Source of the DNA: Paraburkholderia phenoliruptrix
GTDB taxonomy: Bacteria > Pseudomonadota > Gammaproteobacteria > Burkholderiales > Burkholderiaceae
Assembly: GCF_019511605.1 (NCBI RefSeq)
Contig: NZ_JAEUAV010000003.1
Span: forward strand, 1-64,000
Direction: 5' to 3'
Length of the DNA: 64,000 bases
The notes beneath the pieces were generated by a model, which worked only from the letters and a program-made list of their open reading frames with translations, was not told where the DNA came from and did no database searches. The translations under genes and the position numbers were made by a program. The stretch's first letter is position 1, and each line of letters starts with the position of its first letter. Below, piece after piece: positions 58,601 through 64,000 of the stretch.

Positions 58601-59122
58601 ATGAGCGACTCCACCTTGCCACAACGCCCGCTCGATCAAACGACGTTCGACGAATGGCCCGACGCGGTTCGTGCGCTGTTCGACGGCTCGTCGCTCAGGA
58701 GCAAGACGGGCTTCACGGCGTCGCTACTGACGGTCGACACGAATCGGCACATTCGTACGTCGCTGCTCGGCATAGGCGAGTTGTACGCGCCGGACTCGCG
58801 CACGCTGTGCATCGCGTTGTGGCCGCAAGCGCGGGCGGCGCGCGCGATGGCAGAGAGCGGGCGCGCGGCGCTTTGCTTCGTGTTCGAAGAAGCGTTCTAT
58901 CAAGTCCAGTTGCTCGCCGCGCCGTTGCCGCCTGCGGATGGTGACGACAGCGGTCTCGTCTATATGCACTGCTCGATCGAGTCGGCGGAAACGCAAAGTG
59001 TGCGTTATGCGCGTCTGACGAGCGGCATTACGTTCGAGCTCGACAGCGGCAGAGAGAAGGTGCTCGACCGGTGGGAACAGCAGGTCGAGCATTTGCAGCG
59101 GGCCGCAGCGTTGGCTGGGTGA
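58601..59122 (+). CDS. Pyridoxamine 5'-phosphate oxidase-like protein
   Basis: A 173-aa protein with a split-barrel flavin-binding fold: TGFTASLLTVDTNRHIRTSLLGIGELYAPDSRTLCIALWPQARAARAMAESGRAALCFVFEEAFYQVQL is the typical barrel half. It probably binds FMN or F420/haem, substrate unknown. ATG 58601 or upstream in-frame starts (58565-58568) cannot be decided; no strong Shine-Dalgarno is present. Single gene. Confidence 0.72.
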   Translation: MSDSTLPQRPLDQTTFDEWPDAVRALFDGSSLRSKTGFTASLLTVDTNRHIRTSLLGIGELYAPDSRTLCIALWPQARAARAMAESGRAALCFVFEEAFYQVQLLAAPLPPADGDDSGLVYMHCSIESAETQSVRYARLTSGITFELDSGREKVLDRWEQQVEHLQRAAALAG

Positions 59123-59237
59123 GGTGGCGGCGGCGCGGGCGGGGGTGTTGTACTGACCGAAGCGCTCAATTCCCATAACCCCTCAACCAGCTCACGACCC
59201 GCTCAGCGGCTATCCACCAGCCCAGTCAAAACCTTGC

Positions 59238-60791
59238 TCAGCGGCCACGCTGCCCGCTGCGCGCCGGGCTGCCACCGCGCGGTGAGTTGTTATGCGGTTT
59301 CGCACCGCCGCCAAGCAAAGCGCCCGGATTGCTGCTTTGGGGCTTGCGTGGTGCATGCTGCGCGACGCTGCCTTCATGCGCGACAGTACGCGGCCGGTCG
59401 TCGTGACGTTGCCCGTCGCGGCGCGCGTGCCCACCGTTGCCGGTTGGCTTCGCGCCTGACGGCTTCGGCTGCTGCTGGCCGCTCGGTGCACGCTGTCCCG
59501 AGCGTTGCGACGTGCCTTGCGGCGCTCGAGCCGAGCCGCCATTGCCGCCGTTGCCAGCCTTGGGCGCGCCCTGGCCTTGACGCGGCGAACGTCCACCGCC
59601 GCCCCCGCCTTGACCACGGCGCAGAATCGGCTCCGGCTTGGCGGTGGGGTCCGGTTCGAAACCGGGAATCACTTCCTGCGGCACCGGACGCTTGATCAGC
59701 TTCTCGATGTCCTTGAGCAACTGCAATTCGTCGACGCACACCAGAGACACCGCTTCGCCGGTCGCGCCCGCGCGACCCGTGCGGCCGATGCGGTGCACGT
59801 AGTCTTCCGGCACGTTGGGCAGATCGAAGTTGACGACATGCGGCAACTGGTCGATGTCGATACCGCGTGCAGCGATGTCGGTTGCGACCAGCACCTGCAG
59901 CGTGCCGTCCTTGAACTCGGCAAGCGCCCGGGTACGCGCCGACTGGCTCTTGTTGCCGTGAATTGCCAGCGCGCTGATGCCGTCCTTCGACAGTTGTTCG
60001 GCCAGGCGATTCGCGCCGTGCTTGGTGCGCGTGAACACCAGCACCTGAAACCAGTTGTGCTGCTTGATGAGGTGCGTGAGCAGCTCGCGCTTCTTGTCGC
60101 GATCCACCGGGTGAATCTTTTGCGCGACCGTTTCCGCCGTCGTATTGCGGCGCGCGACTTCAATCAGCGCTGGCGAATCGAGCAGGTTGTCGGCGAGCGC
60201 TTTGATCTCGTCGGAGAATGTGGCCGAGAACAGCAGGTTCTGACGCTTCGGCGGCAGCTTGGCGAGCACGCGCTTGATGTCATGGATAAAGCCCATGTCC
60301 AGCATGCGGTCTGCTTCGTCGAGCACGAGAATTTCGAGGTGCGACAGGTCGATGGTCTTCTGCTGCATGTGGTCGAGCAAACGGCCAGGCGTCGCGACGA
60401 CAATGTCCACGCCGCTCTTCAATGCACCGATCTGCGGATTGATGCCCACGCCGCCGAACATCACGGTGGACTTCAGTTTCAGATACTTGCCGTAAGCGCG
60501 CACGCTTTCCTCGACCTGGGCGGCCAGTTCGCGCGTGGGCGTGAGAATGAGCGCGCGCACGGCGCGCTTGCCCGATGCCGCGGCCACCGGCGGCATCGAA
60601 TGAAGACGCTGCAGGATGGGCAGCGTGAAGCCGGCCGTCTTGCCGGTGCCGGTTTGCGCGCCGGCCAGCAGGTCACCGCCGTTCAGCACCGCTGGAATTG
60701 CCTGAGTCTGGATGGGAGTCGGAGTGGTGTAGCCGAGTTCGTGTACAGCGCGGACCAACGGTTCGGACAAGCCGAGGGAATCAAAAGACAT
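59238..60791 (-). CDS. rhlE: DEAD-box RNA helicase RhlE
   Basis: A 517-aa ATP-dependent RNA helicase. Q motif ([31 protein letters not shown]), Walker [13 protein letters not shown] box [17 protein letters not shown] motif FSATFSDE, and the C-terminal [10 protein letters not shown] are all present. From about residue 380 the tail is Gly/Arg/Gln/Pro-rich and disordered, as in RhlE. It acts in RNA decay and ribosome assembly, often cold-induced. ATG 60791 is the family start; a 225-nt leader with a hairpin (60931-60951) precedes it. Confidence 0.95.
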   Translation of the reverse strand: MSFDSLGLSEPLVRAVHELGYTTPTPIQTQAIPAVLNGGDLLAGAQTGTGKTAGFTLPILQRLHSMPPVAAASGKRAVRALILTPTRELAAQVEESVRAYGKYLKLKSTVMFGGVGINPQIGALKSGVDIVVATPGRLLDHMQQKTIDLSHLEILVLDEADRMLDMGFIHDIKRVLAKLPPKRQNLLFSATFSDEIKALADNLLDSPALIEVARRNTTAETVAQKIHPVDRDKKRELLTHLIKQHNWFQVLVFTRTKHGANRLAEQLSKDGISALAIHGNKSQSARTRALAEFKDGTLQVLVATDIAARGIDIDQLPHVVNFDLPNVPEDYVHRIGRTGRAGATGEAVSLVCVDELQLLKDIEKLIKRPVPQEVIPGFEPDPTAKPEPILRRGQGGGGGGRSPRQGQGAPKAGNGGNGGSARAPQGTSQRSGQRAPSGQQQPKPSGAKPTGNGGHARRDGQRHDDRPRTVAHEGSVAQHAPRKPQSSNPGALLGGGAKPHNNSPRGGSPARSGQRGR

Positions 60792-61016
60792 AAATGTTCT
60801 TTGCAATGCAGTTTCGCGAACGGCGGATGTGAGCGCCGGCGGAGCACATGCGGACATATCTGCACGAATGCGCCGCCTGGCGTGATCGAGATCAGGGCCG
60901 AAGCCCAGTTCCGTTCGCAGGGAAATCGGCGGCACGCTCGAGATGCGTGCCGAATGCTTCAACGCGCTATGCAGACACGTTGACTGGCCTTAAGTTGCAT
61001 TTCGCCGCCGTGGACG
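60792..61016 (-). other. Leader region upstream of rhlE
   Basis: 225 bp between rhlE and the next gene. GGCACGC (60931-60937) pairs with GCGTGCC (60945-60951). Helicase mRNAs of this group often have long leaders that are autoregulated, so regulation is plausible but not shown. Confidence 0.4.
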
Positions 61017-61637
61017 TCACGCGACATAGCGCGCGACGCTGACGAATTGACACAGACTGCCCGCCAGTACGAACAGGTGCCAGATACCATGTCCGTGCCG
61101 GATGCGCTCGTCGTTGATGAAGAAGTAGATGCCGGCGCTGTAAATGACCCCGCCGGCCACGAGCCAGGCAGTGCCCGCTGCAGGCAGGGCCTGCAGTAAC
61201 GGGCGGACGGCAACGAGCGCGAGCCATCCCATCAGGACATACAGCACCATCGAAACGCTGCGGGTGCGTCGCCCGAGCGTCAGTTCCTGCACGATGCCAA
61301 GAGCGGCAAGCCCCCAGCTTACGCCGAATAGCGACCAGCCCCACGGCCCGCGCAACGTGACAAGCGTGAACGGAGTATAGCTGCCGGCGATCAGCAGGTA
61401 GATCGCCGAATGGTCGCATTTCTGCAGTATTGCTTTGACGCGCGGGCTGCGCACGCTGTGGTAGAGCGTCGAGATAGCATACAGCACGAAGAGCATCGCA
61501 CCGTACACGCTGAAACTGACTACCTTGTACGCGTCGCCCTCGACCGCGCCCATCGTGACGAGCGTAACCAGCCCCGCCACCGACAGCACGGCGCCGACGA
61601 GGTGGGTAATGCTGTTAAAACGCTCACCGACATGCAC
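61017..61637 (-). CDS. Hemolysin-III family membrane protein (YqfA-like)
   Basis: A 206-aa seven-helix membrane protein of the HlyIII/PAQR family. The zinc-site residues are visible: YAISTLYHSVRS, KCDHSAIYLLIAGSYTPF, and the C-terminal HGHGIWHLFVL. It is not a toxin in spite of the name; YqfA-like proteins affect membrane energetics. GTG 61637 has a strong AGGAGG upstream. Single gene, possibly its own transcript. Confidence 0.9.
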   Translation of the reverse strand: MHVGERFNSITHLVGAVLSVAGLVTLVTMGAVEGDAYKVVSFSVYGAMLFVLYAISTLYHSVRSPRVKAILQKCDHSAIYLLIAGSYTPFTLVTLRGPWGWSLFGVSWGLAALGIVQELTLGRRTRSVSMVLYVLMGWLALVAVRPLLQALPAAGTAWLVAGGVIYSAGIYFFINDERIRHGHGIWHLFVLAGSLCQFVSVARYVA

Positions 61638-61778
61638 GGTCTTTCCTCCTGCACGGTTTCATTGGGCCATGACTGCGCCACGTGTGGCGCGATCCTATGC
61701 CCATGATACCGGTCCTCAAAAAACGAAGGGCGCGGCCGCGAATTTCGCAGGCCGCGCCCCGGGTGCAACGGACGCTGC

Positions 61779-63077
61779 TTAGTCGAGCGGAGCCGAACGC
61801 AGGTCAGCCACTTGCTGCGGCGACACGGCGGTGCCGTGATTGCCCCACGACATACGGATGTACGTCACGACGGCCGCCACTTCCTGATTCGACAGCGACT
61901 GCGCGAACGGCGGCATGCCGTACGGATGCGGGTTCGCTTCGGTGCTCGGCGGATAGCCGCCGTTCAGGACCATGCGGATCGGGTTGACTGCCGACGGCAT
62001 CTGGATCGACTGGTTGTTCGCGAGCGGCGGGAAGGCCGGCGGCATACCGAGGCCGTTATCCGCGTGGCACTTCGCGCAGTTGTCAGCGTAGATTTTCTGA
62101 CCTTGCTTCAACAGTTCGCCGCCGAATTTCTCCGACGTTTCGAGCTGCATCGGCTCAGGCGCCTCGCTCTTCTGCGGAATGGTCTTCAGGTACGTGGCCA
62201 TTGCGTTGATGTCCGCATCGGTCATGTACTGCAGGCTGTTGTGGACCACTTCGGCCATCGGGCCGAATACTGCGCCGCGGTTGGACACGCCGGTCTTCAG
62301 CAGGTCGGCGATGTCTTTGGTTTCCCAGTCGCCGAGGCCCGCTTCCTTGTTCGACGTGAGCGACGGTGCATACCAGTTCTGCAGCGGGATCAGACCGCCG
62401 GCAAACGCTGCCGAGCTCACCGGACCGCCCATCGCGTTGATCGACGTATGGCACATGCCGCAATGGCCGAGACCTTCGATCAGGTACGCGCCGCGGTTCC
62501 ATTCGACCGACTTGGTCGGATCCGGCTTGTATTCGCCTTCACGGAAGAACAGCGTGCGCCAGCCGATCAGCATGTTGCGCTGGTTGAACGGGAACTTGAG
62601 CTCGTGCGGACGGCTCGGCACGGCAACCGGCGGGATGGAGCGCAGATACGCGTAGATTGCGTCCGAGTCGGCGCGCGTGACCTTCGTGTAGCTCGTGAAC
62701 GGGAAGCCGGGGTAGAGCAGGCTGCCGTCTTTCGAGCGGCCGGTGTGCATGGCGCGGTAGAAGTCGTCCTGCGTCCATTTGCCGATGCCGTACTGGTCGT
62801 CGGGCGTGATGTTCGGCGTGAACATGGTGCCGAACGGCGTGGCCATGGGCAGGCCGCCGGCAAACTGCTTGCCGCCGCGCACGGTATGGCAGGCGATACA
62901 GTCGCCGGCACGGGCGAGGTACTCGCCCTTCTTCACGAGCGCAGCCTGGTCGGCGGGCGTTGCCGCCACGGCCGTACCGTTGTGCAGATTGTCGCCGCCG
63001 GACCACAGCACGGGGACGAGTGCAGCGGCCGCGACTACGACCACTGCCGAGAGGGCGAACAAAGACTTGCGTTTCAT
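61779..63077 (-). CDS. Triheme cytochrome c (AdhB-like)
   Basis: A 432-aa protein with an N-terminal membrane anchor/signal (1-29) and three c-type heme sites: Cys60-Cys63-His64, Cys206-Cys209-His210 and Cys334-Cys337-His338. The layout matches the cytochrome subunit of membrane-bound alcohol, gluconate or sorbitol dehydrogenases, which pass electrons to ubiquinone. No dehydrogenase subunit is encoded in this window, but transcription comes from the right, so it may lie beyond 64000. The diheme gene ends 21 nt upstream, so the two are probably cotranscribed. Confidence 0.9.
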   Translation of the reverse strand: MKRKSLFALSAVVVVAAAALVPVLWSGGDNLHNGTAVAATPADQAALVKKGEYLARAGDCIACHTVRGGKQFAGGLPMATPFGTMFTPNITPDDQYGIGKWTQDDFYRAMHTGRSKDGSLLYPGFPFTSYTKVTRADSDAIYAYLRSIPPVAVPSRPHELKFPFNQRNMLIGWRTLFFREGEYKPDPTKSVEWNRGAYLIEGLGHCGMCHTSINAMGGPVSSAAFAGGLIPLQNWYAPSLTSNKEAGLGDWETKDIADLLKTGVSNRGAVFGPMAEVVHNSLQYMTDADINAMATYLKTIPQKSEAPEPMQLETSEKFGGELLKQGQKIYADNCAKCHADNGLGMPPAFPPLANNQSIQMPSAVNPIRMVLNGGYPPSTEANPHPYGMPPFAQSLSNQEVAAVVTYIRMSWGNHGTAVSPQQVADLRSAPLD

Positions 63078-63098
63078 TTGAGTGTCTCTCCCGGTGCC

Positions 63099-63830
63099 TT
63101 ATTGCGGTTCGCTGCCGCAGGCAAGCGGAGTCTTCATCGAGCGGGCCGGAGCCGGCACGGGGTTTTGTGGAGCCTGTTGCGTGGAAAGCCAGGCAGCAAC
63201 CGCGTTCACGTCTTCGTCGGTGAGACGCGTGGCAATGGTGTGCATGCAATCAGGTGCGATGGCGTGACGCGTGCCCGAACGCCATGCGCCAAGCTGCGCG
63301 CTGATGTAGTCGGAGTGCAGACCGACCAGACCCGGAATGGCCGGTTCCATGCCCGTCAGGCCCTTGCCGTGGCAGGCTGCGCAGGCCGGAATCTGTTTCG
63401 ACGCGTCGCCGTTGAGCACAATCTGCTGGCCGCGCGCGAGCGTGGCCGACGAAACCGTCGGCTTGGCGGGCGCCGGATACGGCGGGCGTTGCTTCGAGAA
63501 GTACGTGGCGATCTGATGCAGATAGTCGTCGCTGAGATACGTGACGAGATAGTTCATGGGCGGATACTTGCGGCGCCCTTCGCGGAAATTCTGCAACTGG
63601 TTGTACAGATAGTCGGCCGGCTTGCCCGCGAGACGCGGGAAGTAGTCGTTGTCCGTACCTTGGCCGTGCGTGCCGTGGCAGGCCGTGCAACCTTGCACGC
63701 GCGCTTCCATCGTATCGGGGGCCTTCGGTTGAGTCTGCGCTTTCGCAGCGCTATAGACGCCCGCGGAGCCGATCAGCAGAAGGGCAAGCAACGGGCGGAA
63801 AATGCGTCTTGAAGACACGCGTAACTCCAT
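63099..63830 (-). CDS. Diheme cytochrome c (c4-like)
   Basis: A 243-aa periplasmic protein with a signal peptide and two c-type heme sites, Cys48-Cys51-His52 (GCTACHG) and Cys150-Cys153-His154 (ACAACHG), each followed by the cytochrome c domain pattern; the Met ligands are likely in the YPPM and GMEP segments. It is encoded directly upstream of the triheme gene and may deliver electrons from it to an oxidase. ATG 63830 gives a complete signal sequence; longer frames do not. Confidence 0.88.
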   Translation of the reverse strand: MELRVSSRRIFRPLLALLLIGSAGVYSAAKAQTQPKAPDTMEARVQGCTACHGTHGQGTDNDYFPRLAGKPADYLYNQLQNFREGRRKYPPMNYLVTYLSDDYLHQIATYFSKQRPPYPAPAKPTVSSATLARGQQIVLNGDASKQIPACAACHGKGLTGMEPAIPGLVGLHSDYISAQLGAWRSGTRHAIAPDCMHTIATRLTDEDVNAVAAWLSTQQAPQNPVPAPARSMKTPLACGSEPQ

Positions 63831-64000
63831 CAAAATCGGGGACCTGACCGAACTTCGAGCGGCTCGGTGTGAAGGGCAGCCGGCGCTGCGGCGACGCAGC
63901 ATTCTATCATCGAAGGGTGATGATGACTATTTGCCGCATCGAGGGCGTTTGCGCTTGTCACAGACGTGCGACAGTTTGCCGCGCGTCGCGCTGCGGAACT
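63831..64000. other. Upstream end of the window
   Basis: 170 bp with no gene called. It should hold the promoter of the cytochrome pair; no hexamers stand out. Confidence 0.3.

Noticed and set aside
61812..63812. 666-codon plus-strand open frame opposite the cytochromes
   Set aside because: Shadow; heme motifs and signal peptides are on the minus strand.

Overview
The window is GC-rich, densely packed chromosomal DNA. It looks like a betaproteobacterium of the family Burkholderiaceae, most likely Paraburkholderia or a close relative. This rests on gene order (miaB-phoH-ybeY-corC-lnt, dusB-fis-purH, pyrC-DUF3025-rnpB, rplM-rpsI-erpA), on the protein sequences and on the codon bias; no search was run. 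There is no prophage, insertion sequence, CRISPR array, tRNA or rRNA operon. Most of the window is core metabolism and housekeeping.

Layout. 1-2.7 kb: the 3' end of a large trimeric autotransporter adhesin and an OmpA-type lipoprotein. 2.7-8.7 kb: an Entner-Doudoroff and gluconate module, with a HexR-type regulator divergent from edd-eda-gntP-gntK. 8.8-10.2 kb: purB. 10.4-16.3 kb: a HypT-like LysR regulator, glutamate dehydrogenase and a gltIJKL glutamate/aspartate ABC importer, with a hairpin terminator between gltI and gltJ. 16.4-20.0 kb: a class II amidotransferase, pyrC, a DUF3025 gene and the RNase P RNA gene rnpB, whose 5' end lies inside the DUF3025 gene. 20.1-22.8 kb: an OsmC-like protein, a probable anti-Shine-Dalgarno small RNA, rplM-rpsI and erpA. 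22.9-26.8 kb: anmK divergent from tyrS-dtd-phosphatase. 27.0-33 kb: ruvCAB, a KTSC protein and dusB-fis-purH. 33.2-38 kb: pepP-ubiH (UbiH carries an unusual low-complexity insert), a GST and an M48 lipoprotein protease. 38-44.9 kb: miaB-phoH-ybeY-chaC-corC-lnt. 45.2-47.9 kb: a LysR regulator divergent from a VOC protein and an MFS exporter. 48-49.9 kb: an XRE-cupin regulator and an FMN riboswitch upstream of ribB. 50-57 kb: a HAD phosphatase and the glycerol regulon glpD-glpK-glpF with glpR, with GlpR-type operators before glpD. 57.6-64 kb: a diiron ferritin-like protein, a PNPOx-like protein, rhlE, a hemolysin-III family membrane protein and two multiheme c-type cytochromes.

How it works together. 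Three local regulatory circuits can be read from the DNA. HexR-like sites sit between hexR and edd. GlpR-like palindromes sit before glpD. A 21-bp LysR-type palindrome sits between a LysR gene and the VOC-MFS pair. RNA-level control is also visible: the FMN riboswitch, the gltI/gltJ attenuator, and the roughly 88-nt RNA just before rplM-rpsI, whose loop copies the 16S anti-Shine-Dalgarno sequence. That RNA is the strongest candidate for an unusual system here, although a related toxic sRNA family may already be known.
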